Shown here one piece after another: positions 50,829 to 60,808 of a stretch of 64,000 bases of DNA (positions within the stretch are counted from its first letter, which is position 1; every line of letters begins with the position of its first letter). Origin of the DNA: Frankia sp. QA3. Its GTDB lineage: Bacteria; Actinomycetota; Actinomycetes; Frankiales; Frankiaceae. A program made the translations under genes and the position numbers. The DNA is taken from positions 1,151,781 through 1,215,780 of the forward strand of contig NZ_CM001489.1 in NCBI RefSeq assembly GCF_000262465.1. Direction: 5' to 3'. The notes below the pieces were generated by a model. It was not told the origin of the DNA. It did no database searches and worked only from the letters and a program-made list of their open reading frames with translations.

Positions 50829-53579
50829 TCAGTCGGTCGGGGACGGGCGTCCGGTCTGGTGGCCGGTGAGGAGTTGCGCGCGGCGGTGGACGTCGCGGGG
50901 GGAGCAGCGGCGGTCGAGGCGGGTCTGCAGAAGCGACTGGGCGATGTCGGGCCGGTTGGCCTGGATGGCGCAGTAGATCGTGGTGTCCTCGACGATCTCG
51001 CGCTGGGCGGCGCTGCCCCCGAGCCGCTCGACGCCGGGCAACGCGATCAGCGCGTCGGTCGCCCGGTCGGGATCACCGTGCAGGAGGTGCATCAGGGCGT
51101 CGGCCAGCGGCGCGACGGTGTCGGTGAACACCGCGCTGCTGCGGGCGGCCGCGGACCGGCGCAGTTGCGCGAGTCGGCGGCAGTCCCCCGCGGCGGCGAG
51201 GGCGACCGCCGAGTGGAGCCCGACGAAGGGTGTCGGCGGATCGACGAGCAACGCGCCGGGAACGGTCTCCAACACCGGTCCGAGTTCCACCGACGTCCAG
51301 GCGCCGGCCGCGAGGCCGCGCCACAGCAGCGACGCCGAGTCGATCAGCGCCCGGACGCCGGAGACGGCCGGCGGCGAGAGCTGGGCCGAGAAACGCGCCC
51401 GGATCGCGTCGTCGTCACCGAGCGCGAGTTCGTGCAGGGCCGCGTGCCAGGAGAAGTGCGCCCGCTGCGACGAGTCCGACCCGCAGGTCGAGATCCAGGC
51501 GTCCAGCCAGGCCAGCCCCGCCTCATGGTCGCCGGTCTCGTAGTGGACGTGGGTCTTCGCGTGGACGGCGTGGCCGGCGGTCGGTTCGACGGCCAGCGCC
51601 AGTGCGGCGAGTTCGGCCGCCTCGTCCCAACGCTCCTGCTCCTGGCGGGTGAAGGCGAGCAGCCCCCGGTACCACCAGTCGTCGCGGTAGACGGCGGCCA
51701 GTCCCTCGACCAGGGCCCAGGCCTCGGCCGGGATCTCCGTCGCGCCGCTGAACGCGATCGTCGGCACGGCGATGCTGACGGCCAGGGCGTCTTCCGGGTA
51801 GGCCTGGATGTAGCTGAGCAGCGCCGCGGCCGAGCCGGCTCCCCCCGGCTCGCGGATGCGGGCGGCGACGACCTCGATGAAGCGCCGCTCACGCTCGTCG
51901 GCCCGGCCGGCGTGGCGTTGCGCGTCCCGCAGAGCCGTTTCCACGTCGACGTCGGCGCCCCACTCGGCACCGAGCAGCGCCAGCACCGCCTGCCCGAGGG
52001 CGAACCGGGGGTCGGCCGCGACCGCCTCGGCCACCAGCGTCTCGGCTCCGGACCGCACCCGCAGGATCCGTCCGAGTCCGGCGACATAGCGACCGGCCGC
52101 CTGCGGGCTGGCGGTGAGGGGCAGGCCGTAGGGGTCGCGCACCCGCCGGACGACCCGTGGCCCGGGCAGGGCGGCCACGACGGCGCGGGCGAGCGCGGCC
52201 GCCTGGCCGCGGATCTCGGGGATCGCCGTGCTCTCCCACAGTTCGCCGCGCCGCAACGGGCCGATGGCCCAGATCGCCGGCCGGGGCCCGTCGGCCGCGA
52301 CCAGCCGCCCGGACGCCTCGGTGGCGAAGCCCAGATCCAGGGCGTCCGGGGTCGCCAGGCCGGCGGCGAGCAGGTTCATGACCAGGGGATCATGGCTGGT
52401 CCGCACGCCAGCGCCCGCACCGGTGCAGTTGACCACGGCCGCGGCGAGTACCCGAGAGCCGTCACTGAGCGAGACCTCGACACCGGCCGCGGTGTCACAG
52501 GCGTCGACGACCTGCGCGGCGTGCACGACCAGCGATCCCTCGGTGCGGCGTTGCTCCAGCCAGGCGTGGATGGCGGGGTCGACGCGGTGGCGCACCTGGT
52601 CCCAGCGCCGCATCGTCGTGGCGACGAAGCTCGACCGGGCAGCCGGGTCCAGGCGTGCCCACAGCTCGGCCGTCACGGGGCGCATCGCGTCCACGGCGCG
52701 GCGCCAGTCGCCACCGGCCGCGCGGATGTGATCGAAGACGAGCCGGCGGGCCTGGGCGAGGCTGAGCGGCCCGTCGGGCAGCTCCGGGGCGGCGAGCGGC
52801 GGCGCCGGGTCCAGAACGTGGGGCAGTGGAAGCAGCCCGTGGCGCGAGGCCACGTGCAGGCGCACGCCGGCCCGGCTCCAGCGCTGGGCCATGTCGGCCA
52901 TGGTCAGGCCCGAGCCGACGAGCAGCACGTCGCTACCGGCCGGAACGCGGGGCTGGGAATCCGCCCGCCAGGGATCAGCGACGAACCGCGGCGAGCGGGC
53001 CAGCGCCGGCGGGGCCCACGACGTCGTCGCGGCGCCGTGCCCGAGCGCGAGGACGACGCCGTCGACCGGATGGCTGGTGCCGTCGTCGAGCGTGAGGCGC
53101 AGCCGGCGGCCGTGCCGGCGGACGTCCGTCGCGCGGGCGAACACCCGCTCGCAGAGCACCCCGCTCGCGGCGCGCAGCGTCTCCTCCAGCGTGTGGCGGA
53201 GGTAGTCGGCATAGAACTGGCGGGGCGCGAAACCCCCGGCTGGAAAGTCGACCGCGACATGCCGACGAAGCCAGCGCAGGAAGTGCTGCGGGTCATCGTC
53301 GAATGCGCTCATCTTCGCGGCCGGGACATTGAGCCGGTGCCGCGGATCCCGGGTCAGATACGCCAGACCCTCACCGACGCCGTCCGGTTCGACGAGCAAT
53401 ATCGTGAACCTTCGGCCGGTAACCGCCACGGACCTTGCCAGTTGGGCGGTGGCGAGGCAACCGCTTGCCCCACCACCCACCACCGCGACGACCACCGGCG
53501 CACTCATCGGGACCGTCGACAGTATGCGTGCGGACACCTGGGCATAGAGATCTCCTTCCCCGTCCATTCCGATCGACAT
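50829..53579 (-). CDS. FAD/NAD(P)-binding oxidoreductase fused to a TTC38-like repeat domain
   Basis: 916 residues. The N-terminal ~490 residues are an FAD-NAD(P)-binding protein: VVAVVGGGASGCLATAQLAR (about 30-49), HRLNVPAAKMSAFDDDPQHF, VLALGHGAATTSWAPP and the second dinucleotide site SDVLLVGSGLTMADMA. From about 500 the sequence matches tetratricopeptide repeat protein 38: LVAEAVAADPRFALGQAVLA, WYRGLLAFTRQEQERWDEAA, HAVHAKTHVHYETGDHEAGL and HFSWHAALHELALGDDD. I know the two parts as separate proteins, so the fusion is unusual. ATG 53579 is assumed; ATG 53567 and ATG 53507 are alternatives. It stands alone; substrate unknown. Confidence 0.82.
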   Translation of the reverse strand: MSIGMDGEGDLYAQVSARILSTVPMSAPVVVAVVGGGASGCLATAQLARSVAVTGRRFTILLVEPDGVGEGLAYLTRDPRHRLNVPAAKMSAFDDDPQHFLRWLRRHVAVDFPAGGFAPRQFYADYLRHTLEETLRAASGVLCERVFARATDVRRHGRRLRLTLDDGTSHPVDGVVLALGHGAATTSWAPPALARSPRFVADPWRADSQPRVPAGSDVLLVGSGLTMADMAQRWSRAGVRLHVASRHGLLPLPHVLDPAPPLAAPELPDGPLSLAQARRLVFDHIRAAGGDWRRAVDAMRPVTAELWARLDPAARSSFVATTMRRWDQVRHRVDPAIHAWLEQRRTEGSLVVHAAQVVDACDTAAGVEVSLSDGSRVLAAAVVNCTGAGAGVRTSHDPLVMNLLAAGLATPDALDLGFATEASGRLVAADGPRPAIWAIGPLRRGELWESTAIPEIRGQAAALARAVVAALPGPRVVRRVRDPYGLPLTASPQAAGRYVAGLGRILRVRSGAETLVAEAVAADPRFALGQAVLALLGAEWGADVDVETALRDAQRHAGRADERERRFIEVVAARIREPGGAGSAAALLSYIQAYPEDALAVSIAVPTIAFSGATEIPAEAWALVEGLAAVYRDDWWYRGLLAFTRQEQERWDEAAELAALALAVEPTAGHAVHAKTHVHYETGDHEAGLAWLDAWISTCGSDSSQRAHFSWHAALHELALGDDDAIRARFSAQLSPPAVSGVRALIDSASLLWRGLAAGAWTSVELGPVLETVPGALLVDPPTPFVGLHSAVALAAAGDCRRLAQLRRSAAARSSAVFTDTVAPLADALMHLLHGDPDRATDALIALPGVERLGGSAAQREIVEDTTIYCAIQANRPDIAQSLLQTRLDRRCSPRDVHRRAQLLTGHQTGRPSPTD

Positions 53580-53777
53580 CAGGTTAGGCGCAGGTGGGAC
53601 AGGCCGTGGCCCAGATCGACAGAACGTTGGGGTGGCCGTGAGGTCCGTCTGCGACCAGTGCCTGCCGAGGAGGCTCTCGTTCACTGGATGGTTCGGCGTC
53701 GCCGTCGGCCGAGTTCGCAGGGGTGGCGGGAAGGCGTGTGACACGGCCGGGCGGTGACTTCGTCCGACGCACAGCTC

Positions 53778-54440
<663 letters not shown>

Positions 54441-54530
54441 GATTTCCTCCTTCATGACAGGGCTGAGCCCGGATCGGGTGCGTGGCGGGCACGGTGGTGA
54501 TTCCGCTCGCCGCGCCGTCGGCCGTCGGGG

Positions 54531-56894
54531 TCAGCGGTTGCGCCAGTGGGGGGCGCGTTTGTCGGTGAAGGCGGCGAGGCCTTCGAGCATGTCCTCGCTG
54601 AGCAGGAGGTCGTCGAGGGCGGGGGAGTCGTGGGCGACGGCGTCGTGGGGGTCGGCGATCCCGGCGGTCTCGTTCATGATCTGCAGTGCGACGCGTACCG
54701 AGGTGGGTGAGCCGGCGAGGATGTCGGTGGCGAGCGCGCGGGCGCCGTCGAGGGCGGTGCCGGCGGGGACGACCCGGTTGACCAGGCCGTGGGCGTGGGC
54801 CTCGGTGGCGTCGAGGCGGCGGCCGGTGAGGATCATCTCGGTGGCGAGCTTCGGTGGCAGCGCGCGGGGAAGGCGGACCAGGCCGCCGGCGCCGGCGACG
54901 AGGCCGACGCGGACCTCGCTGAGGGCGAACTGGGCGGTGGTGTCGGCGACGACGAGGTGGCAGGCGAGCGCGATCTCGCAGCCGCCGCCGAGGGCGTAGC
55001 CGTTGACGGCGGCGATGACGGGTTTGGTCATGTGCCGGCGGCCGGTGAGTCCGGCGAAGCCGGTCAGGGGGACGGAGCCGCGTCTGCCGCTGGCGGTCCA
55101 GGTCAGGTCGTTGCCGGCGCTGAAGGCTTTGTCCCCGGCGCCGGTGATGATCGCGACCCACAGGTCGGGGTCGGCGAAGTAGGCGTCGAAGACCTCGGCG
55201 AGTTCGGTGTTGGCCGGGGGGTGCAGGGCGTTGCGGGCCTGCGGCCGGTTGATGGTGACCTCGAGCAGGTGGCCGTCGCGGCGGACGCCGATGTGCTCGT
55301 AGCCGTCGCGGAAACCGGGGCTGCGGGTGGGCAGCAGCGCGGTCAGGGCGGCGCGGCTGACGGCGGCCCGGTTGCCGTCCGCGGTGGCGCGCACGAAGAT
55401 CCGTTCGCCGAACGGGGACTCGCCGGCCAGCAGGTCGAGCAGGTCGGTGTCGCCGCGCACGGTGGTGGCGAGGAAGCGTCGGTGGTCGCGGTCGAGGCGG
55501 CCGACGATGATGCCGGTGCGGCGTCCGTCGCGGCCGTGGGTGATGGTGAAGGTCTCGATCGTCGCCGGGCCGTCGGCGTGGGTGGCGACCTCGACGGGCT
55601 CCCAGGAGTCGATCTCCGCCTGCAGGGTGGCGCCGGCGTCGGGCCGCCACGGCGTCGGGGTGGTCGTGTAGACGCCGACCGAGTACTTCGACAGGGAGCC
55701 GCCGTTGGCGCCGACGAGGCCGTGGCCGCCGGTGGCGCGCAGCCGGGTGACGGTCTCGGCGATGGCGTGCATGGAGTAGTTGTTGCCGGCGCCGCCGAAG
55801 AACGGCAGGCCGCCGGTGAGGGTGAGGCCGCGGGGGTCGTCGGGGGCGAGGCCGAGGCCGTCGAGGATGTTGAACACGGCGATCGGGAAGCAGCTGTACA
55901 GGTCGAAGGTGCTGATCTGGTCGAGGGTGAGGCCGGCGACGGCGAGGGCGTGGCGGATGGCCATCACCGCGGCGGGGCTGGCCGAGAGGTCCTGGCGCGC
56001 CAGCAGGTCGCGTTCGCGCAGGTCGGCGTGACCGGCCAGGAAGATCCACTTCTCCGGCGGGATGCCGAGGCGGCGGGCGGTGGCGACCGAGGTGAGCAGG
56101 ACGGCGGCGCCCTGGTTGACCTGGTCGCGGGCGACGACGAACCGCGGGTAGGGGTCGGCGATCATCCGGTTGCGTTCGGTGATGGTGGCGAGTTCCGCGG
56201 CATCGCGTTCGACGGGGGCGGCGGCATACGGGTTGGCGGCGGCGACCTTCGTGAACGGGGCGAACAGCGCGCCCATCGCCTGGGCGTAGTCGGCGCGGGA
56301 CAGCTTCAGCCGGGCGCGGCGGGCGTTCTCGAACAGCGCGTACTGGCTCGGCGCGCCGAGCAGGCCGTGGGCGGCGTGGTAGCGCGACGACAGCCCGGCC
56401 AGCCCGTAGCCGCGGTCGTCGAGCTGGCCGCCGACGTGTTCGGTGAAGTCGGGCCGGTCGGGGGCGTCCGCGAGCGCCCGGGCGGTGGAGATCGCCTCCG
56501 AGCCGACCAGCAGCACGACCTCGGGGCCGGCGCCGGTCGCGATCGCGGCGGCGAACTCGTTGACGAGGTGCTGCGGCGACTGGCCGCCGACGACCTCCAG
56601 CACGGCGCGGGCCGGATCGGCGCCGAGGCGGGCGGCGACGGAGCGCGGGTAGTTGTCCGACCGGCCCAGCGGGGCCTTCGCCCGCGGGCCGGAGGTCTCG
56701 AACTGGCGGACCCCGGCGACCGTGTCGATCTCGGCCGGCTCGATGCCGGCGTCGGCGACCGCCCGCCGGGCCGCCGCCGCGGCCAGCTCCACCGCGGACA
56801 ACCTCTGGTAGTCCGGGCTACTCACCCGCTCCGCGTACTGACCCGCTCCCACCAGAACCGGAGTGCCGGGATCGAGACCGTCCGGTGTGCTCAT
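54531..56894 (-). CDS. Fusion of a thiolase-like acetyltransferase and an enoyl-CoA hydratase
   Basis: 787 residues. Residues 1-500 are a thiolase-fold protein of the non-classical acetyl-CoA acetyltransferase group (VLVGAGQYAERV, EVVGGQSPQHLVNEFAAAIA, STFDLYSCFPIAVFN, LPFFGGAGNNYSMHAIAE). The usual nucleophilic Cys is not at the GGQSPQ position (near 101-106). Residues about 530-787 are a crotonase: INRPQARNALHPPANTELAE, oxyanion region AGDKAFSAGNDL, and VNGYALGGGCEIALACHLVV, with the catalytic-Glu region LSEVRVGLVAGAGG. It would hydrate an enoyl-CoA and possibly cleave or carry the product. ATG 56894 is clear. Part of the leftward acyl-CoA group. Confidence 0.88.
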   Translation of the reverse strand: MSTPDGLDPGTPVLVGAGQYAERVSSPDYQRLSAVELAAAAARRAVADAGIEPAEIDTVAGVRQFETSGPRAKAPLGRSDNYPRSVAARLGADPARAVLEVVGGQSPQHLVNEFAAAIATGAGPEVVLLVGSEAISTARALADAPDRPDFTEHVGGQLDDRGYGLAGLSSRYHAAHGLLGAPSQYALFENARRARLKLSRADYAQAMGALFAPFTKVAAANPYAAAPVERDAAELATITERNRMIADPYPRFVVARDQVNQGAAVLLTSVATARRLGIPPEKWIFLAGHADLRERDLLARQDLSASPAAVMAIRHALAVAGLTLDQISTFDLYSCFPIAVFNILDGLGLAPDDPRGLTLTGGLPFFGGAGNNYSMHAIAETVTRLRATGGHGLVGANGGSLSKYSVGVYTTTPTPWRPDAGATLQAEIDSWEPVEVATHADGPATIETFTITHGRDGRRTGIIVGRLDRDHRRFLATTVRGDTDLLDLLAGESPFGERIFVRATADGNRAAVSRAALTALLPTRSPGFRDGYEHIGVRRDGHLLEVTINRPQARNALHPPANTELAEVFDAYFADPDLWVAIITGAGDKAFSAGNDLTWTASGRRGSVPLTGFAGLTGRRHMTKPVIAAVNGYALGGGCEIALACHLVVADTTAQFALSEVRVGLVAGAGGLVRLPRALPPKLATEMILTGRRLDATEAHAHGLVNRVVPAGTALDGARALATDILAGSPTSVRVALQIMNETAGIADPHDAVAHDSPALDDLLLSEDMLEGLAAFTDKRAPHWRNR

Positions 56895-57011
56895 ATGTCT
56901 GCCTGACCTCGCTGGAGGGGTGACCGTGCAGGGGTGCGACGGCTTCGGGCGGTGTGCCCGGCGGGCCGGAACGGGCCGGGCAGCCGTGGATCCCCCGCAT
57001 CGACGCGGGAA

Positions 57012-59492
57012 TCAGCGGGTTGCGCCGGCTGTTCGACCGTTGTCGGACATCAGCGCGGCTGTTTCGGCCTCGGTGAGGCCGAGTGTTTCCCGCAGGATCT
57101 GTTCGGTGTGTTCGCCGAGTAGAGGCGCGGGATTGTCGGGTGGGTCGGGTAGTCGTCCGGAACGGACGGGTGCGTTCTCCAGGTAGAAGGTCTGTCTGAT
57201 GTGTGGGTGTCCGGACAGCCGGAACAGGCGGCGCTCGGCGTAGTAGGGGAACGAGGGTAGCTCGGAGACCCGCAGCATCGCTCCGGCGGGTATTCCGGCC
57301 GCCTGAAGCAGGTTCATGGCCTCGACGGCGTCGTGCCGGGCGAGCCAGTCGACGAGGGTGGCGTCGATCCGATCTCGGGCCGTGGCGCGTCCGTCCGCGC
57401 TGGTGAGAGCGGGTTCGGTGGCGAGATCATCGCGGTCGAGGACTCGGCACAGGGCCTGCCAGTCGTCGTCGCCGCGGACGGTGACGACGCACCAGTCATC
57501 GTCACCGGCGGTGGGAAAAACACCCCAGGGCGCGTCGGGTCCGGTGGGTCCTTCGACCTCGGCGCCGGTGCGGACGAGGGCTTTGTCGGCGACTGCCGCA
57601 GCTGCATGGCCGAGCATGACCTCGGCCTGGCTGACGCTGACGGTTCCGCCGATCCCGGTGCGGCGGCGGCGGATCAGCAGCGCGAGGACGCCGGCGATGC
57701 CGATGCGGGCGGCGACGTGGTCCGGGTAGACGGTCAGCGCGTCGGAGAATCCGTCCGCTTCGCCGGGGTAGCGCCACTGCGCGGTCAGGCCGGCGCAGGC
57801 GCGGACCAGCGGTCCATAGCCGAGCCGGCGGTTCCACGGACCGGTGGTGCCGAACGCCGAGCTGTCCACGACGATGACGGCCGGGTTGGCCTTCTTGAGG
57901 ACGTCATAGCCGAGTCCGAGGGATTCCAGGGTGCCGGGACGGTAGTTGGTGAGCACGACGTCGGTATCGGCGATCAACCGCAGGAACAGGTCCCTGCCCC
58001 GGGGCGAACGCAGGTCGAGGCCGAGGCTGCGCTTGTTGCGGTGGCCGGCGGCGAAGGTCACCGTGATGGCGCTGCCGTCGCGGGCCTGGCGGCTGCCGTC
58101 GGGGAAGGCGTCGTTCTCGACCTTGATGACGTCGGCGCCCTGGTCGGCGAGCAGGCGTCCCTGTTCGGCCCCGACAACGATGACGCCGAGGTCGAGGACA
58201 CGCAGTCCGGCGAGCGGCCGGCCGTCGGTGGCGTCGGGGCCGTTCGGCTCGGCGGAGCTGTCCTGATCGGCGGAGCTGTCCTGACCGGCGGAGCTGTCTC
58301 GTGGGCTTGGGGCCGGTCGGGCGGCCCAGCTCGGCGGTGCCGCTGAGTGCGGGGGAAGCGTCGGGGCGGGGCCTCGGATTCCGGCGCGGTGTCCGTCCAG
58401 TTCGAGCACGCCGTTCGGGAAGGGGGCCGCTGTCCCCGGCGCGAGTTCGACGGGGGTGAAGGCACCCCTGGCACGGATCTGCTCGGATTCCAGTGCCTCG
58501 TCGAGGTCGAGAACGGCGGCGGTGGGGACGCCGTGGCTCTGCCCGGCCTGTTCGAGTTCCGCTCGCGTCCTGTCGGCGAAGAACCGTGCGATCGCGGGCA
58601 GCAGGGTGGTGGAGGCGAAGCGGGTGGTCAGCTTGTCGTAGGAGGGGTCGGCGAACTCCGCGGGGCTTCCCATCCACGCGAACATGGCGCGCCACTGCCG
58701 CGGGGCGAGGATGCACAGGCGGACGAAGCCGTCGGCGCAGGGGATGATCGGGTACTGGTGGCGGGCCTCGGGGCGTCCCCGGGGAAGCCTGCTGGCGGGT
58801 ACTCCCGCGGTGGCGCTGCCGGCGATGCCGTAGCCGGGGTCGAGCGCGGCGACCGCGCCGTCGAGGACGGCGAAGTCGAGGTGGTCGCCCAGCCCGGTGC
58901 GCAGGCGTTCGAGGTAGGCGAGGAGCACCACGAACACCGCCTGCGCCGCGGCGCAGTCGTAGGGCAGGTCGCCGGGCGGCAGCAGCGGCTCCCGGCCGGG
59001 GATGCCCGAGCGGGACAGCTCACCGGACAACGCGTGGAACACCGGGCTGGTGGCCTGCCAGCCGGCGTGGGGACCGGTCCGGCCGAACGGTGTGGCGGAC
59101 AGAATGACCAGGGACGGGTGCTCCCGGCGGATGCCCTCGACGTCGAGCGCCGCCGCCTCCGGCGCGGTGGGCGGGGTGTTCTCCAGCAGGATGTCGGCTC
59201 CGGCCAGCAGGGCGGTGAACCTGGTGCGGTCGGCGGGCCGGGCGAGGTCGAGCGTTACGGCGCGTTTACCGAGGTTCGCGGCGGCGAAGCCCAGCGAGAC
59301 CCCGGCGACCCGGCGGCCGGTGCGGCGGTCGGCGCCGCCGCCGGGTAACTCGACGCGGAGAACGTCGGCGCCCCATTCGGCGAGGTGACGGCCGATCGCC
59401 GCCAGCGGCCCGGTGGTCAGGTCGAGGACCCGCACGCCGGACAGGGGCAGGTCGAGCGGCTCGCCCGTCGCGGCGGGCTCGGCGGTGGTCAA
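57012..59492 (-). CDS. Tandem class III CoA-transferase (CaiB/BaiF), two fused domains
   Basis: 826 residues: two full class III CoA-transferase domains, about 1-400 and 430-826, joined by a Pro/Ser/Gln-rich linker with SSAGQDSSADQDSSAE repeats. Domain 1 has VLRVELPGGGADRRTGRRVA and an Asp in LPYDCAAAQAV; domain 2 has VLDLGVIVVGAEQGRLLADQ, VIKVENDAFPDGSRQA and an Asp in YPDHVAARIG. The active-site Asp region appears kept in both. It transfers CoA between acids. TTG 59492 is inferred: it overlaps the dehydrogenase stop (TTGA) with AGGCGG just upstream, and no ATG or GTG fits. Likely activates the pathway substrate by CoA transfer. Confidence 0.85.
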   Translation of the reverse strand: MTTAEPAATGEPLDLPLSGVRVLDLTTGPLAAIGRHLAEWGADVLRVELPGGGADRRTGRRVAGVSLGFAAANLGKRAVTLDLARPADRTRFTALLAGADILLENTPPTAPEAAALDVEGIRREHPSLVILSATPFGRTGPHAGWQATSPVFHALSGELSRSGIPGREPLLPPGDLPYDCAAAQAVFVVLLAYLERLRTGLGDHLDFAVLDGAVAALDPGYGIAGSATAGVPASRLPRGRPEARHQYPIIPCADGFVRLCILAPRQWRAMFAWMGSPAEFADPSYDKLTTRFASTTLLPAIARFFADRTRAELEQAGQSHGVPTAAVLDLDEALESEQIRARGAFTPVELAPGTAAPFPNGVLELDGHRAGIRGPAPTLPPHSAAPPSWAARPAPSPRDSSAGQDSSADQDSSAEPNGPDATDGRPLAGLRVLDLGVIVVGAEQGRLLADQGADVIKVENDAFPDGSRQARDGSAITVTFAAGHRNKRSLGLDLRSPRGRDLFLRLIADTDVVLTNYRPGTLESLGLGYDVLKKANPAVIVVDSSAFGTTGPWNRRLGYGPLVRACAGLTAQWRYPGEADGFSDALTVYPDHVAARIGIAGVLALLIRRRRTGIGGTVSVSQAEVMLGHAAAAVADKALVRTGAEVEGPTGPDAPWGVFPTAGDDDWCVVTVRGDDDWQALCRVLDRDDLATEPALTSADGRATARDRIDATLVDWLARHDAVEAMNLLQAAGIPAGAMLRVSELPSFPYYAERRLFRLSGHPHIRQTFYLENAPVRSGRLPDPPDNPAPLLGEHTEQILRETLGLTEAETAALMSDNGRTAGATR

Positions 59493-60784
59493 CTGAACCG
59501 CCTGGTGGCCTGGGCCTTGCGGACCTCGCGGAACGGAACGAACTTGTCGACCTCTGGTTCCCTGGGCAGCCCCAGGACCCGCTCGCCGATGATGTTCCGC
59601 TGGATCTGGTCGGTGCCGCCGCCGATCGACGTGACGAACGCGGCGAACGACGAGCGGTTGACCTCCGCGGCGACCGGGTCGGTGTCGCCGTCGAGCACGG
59701 AGGCGGCGCCGAGCAGGTTCGTGGTGACGCTCACGCCGGTGTGCACGATGCGGGACATGGCGAGTTTGCCGATGGACGCCAGCGGTGACGCCGCGCCGCG
59801 CCCGGCGTCCGCCCGCGCCCGCAGGCTGTTCCAGGCGTTGACCTTCTCCAGCGTGTACAGCCGGGCGATCTCCTGGCGGGTGACGGGGTCGTCGGCCTTG
59901 CCGACCTTCTTCGCCAGCTCGACGTAGTCGGCGCCGCCGATCTGGCGGGTCCACGGCGACTGCCGGTCCGCCAGGGTCGTCTCGCCACCGTCGGCCCGTC
60001 TGCGCTGACGGGAGCTGCCGCCGGCGGCAGCTCCCATGATCAGCCGTTCGAAGCCGAGCGCGGTCTGCAGCACCCGCCAGCCGTCGTCGACCGCGCCGAG
60101 CCGGTGGGAGTCCGCCACGACGGCGTCGGTGAGGAACACCTCGTTGAACTCCGACCCGCCGGTGACCTGGTGGATCGGCCGGATGTCGACCCCGGGCTGG
60201 TCCAGCGGCAGCCAGAAGAACGTCAGTCCGCGGTGCTTCGGGACGTCCCAGTCGGTGCGCGCGACGAGGAAGCCGTGGGTGGCCTCGCGGGCTCCCGACG
60301 TCCACACCTTCTGGCCGTTGACCACCCAGGTGTCGCCGTCGCGGTCGGCCCGGGTCTGCAGCGCCGCGAGATCGGAGCCGGCACCGGGCTCGCTGTAGAG
60401 CAGGCAGCCCTGGTGCTCACCGAGGGCCAGCGGTCGCACGAACGACTTCTTCTGCTCGTCGGTGCCGTGCGCCAGGATCGTGTTGGCGAACAGCTGCGTC
60501 ACGTCCAGCGCGGCCGGTTTCGCACCCACCCGGGTGAACTCCTCGGCGACCACCCGGCGCAGGTCGCGGTGCAGGCCGCGCCCGAACCACTCGACCGGCC
60601 AGGTCGGGGCCGCCCACCCCGAGTCGACGAGCCGCTCCCGCCACCGCGGGCCCCCACCGCCGGGTTGCCAGTTCTCGGCCAGCCACGCCGCCACCTGCGC
60701 GCGCACCTGCTCCGCCGACGCCTGCGCCGACGCGTCCGCCCCTGTTGTCGCGGTCAACGGTTCCTCCTCGTCGTTCGCGTTCAC
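59489..60784 (-). CDS. Acyl-CoA dehydrogenase
   Basis: 431 residues, acyl-CoA dehydrogenase fold. WRERLVDSGWAAPTWPVEWF, ILAHGTDEQKKSFVRPLALG, CLLYSEPGAGSDLAALQTRA (flavin loop), VWTSGAREATHGFLVARTDW, and the C-terminal GGGTDQIQRNIIGERVLGLP. An insert after ERLIMGAAAGGSSRQRRRAD is longer than usual. GTG 60784 lies 24 bp behind a second dehydrogenase gene; such neighbouring pairs in actinobacteria often form heterotetramers acting on bulky side-chain acyl-CoAs. Its stop overlaps the CoA-transferase start. Confidence 0.88.
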   Translation of the reverse strand: MNANDEEEPLTATTGADASAQASAEQVRAQVAAWLAENWQPGGGGPRWRERLVDSGWAAPTWPVEWFGRGLHRDLRRVVAEEFTRVGAKPAALDVTQLFANTILAHGTDEQKKSFVRPLALGEHQGCLLYSEPGAGSDLAALQTRADRDGDTWVVNGQKVWTSGAREATHGFLVARTDWDVPKHRGLTFFWLPLDQPGVDIRPIHQVTGGSEFNEVFLTDAVVADSHRLGAVDDGWRVLQTALGFERLIMGAAAGGSSRQRRRADGGETTLADRQSPWTRQIGGADYVELAKKVGKADDPVTRQEIARLYTLEKVNAWNSLRARADAGRGAASPLASIGKLAMSRIVHTGVSVTTNLLGAASVLDGDTDPVAAEVNRSSFAAFVTSIGGGTDQIQRNIIGERVLGLPREPEVDKFVPFREVRKAQATRRFS

Positions 60785-60808
60785 CCGTGGTGTCGATCGT
60801 CGTTGCGA

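Noticed and set aside
50859..53741. 960-codon open frame on the plus strand
   Set aside because: Antisense to the FAD/TTC38 gene, low complexity; the minus-strand frame has clear motifs throughout.
54789..56906. 705-codon plus-strand frame
   Set aside because: Antisense shadow of the thiolase-hydratase fusion; Gly/Val/Asp-rich with no homology signal.
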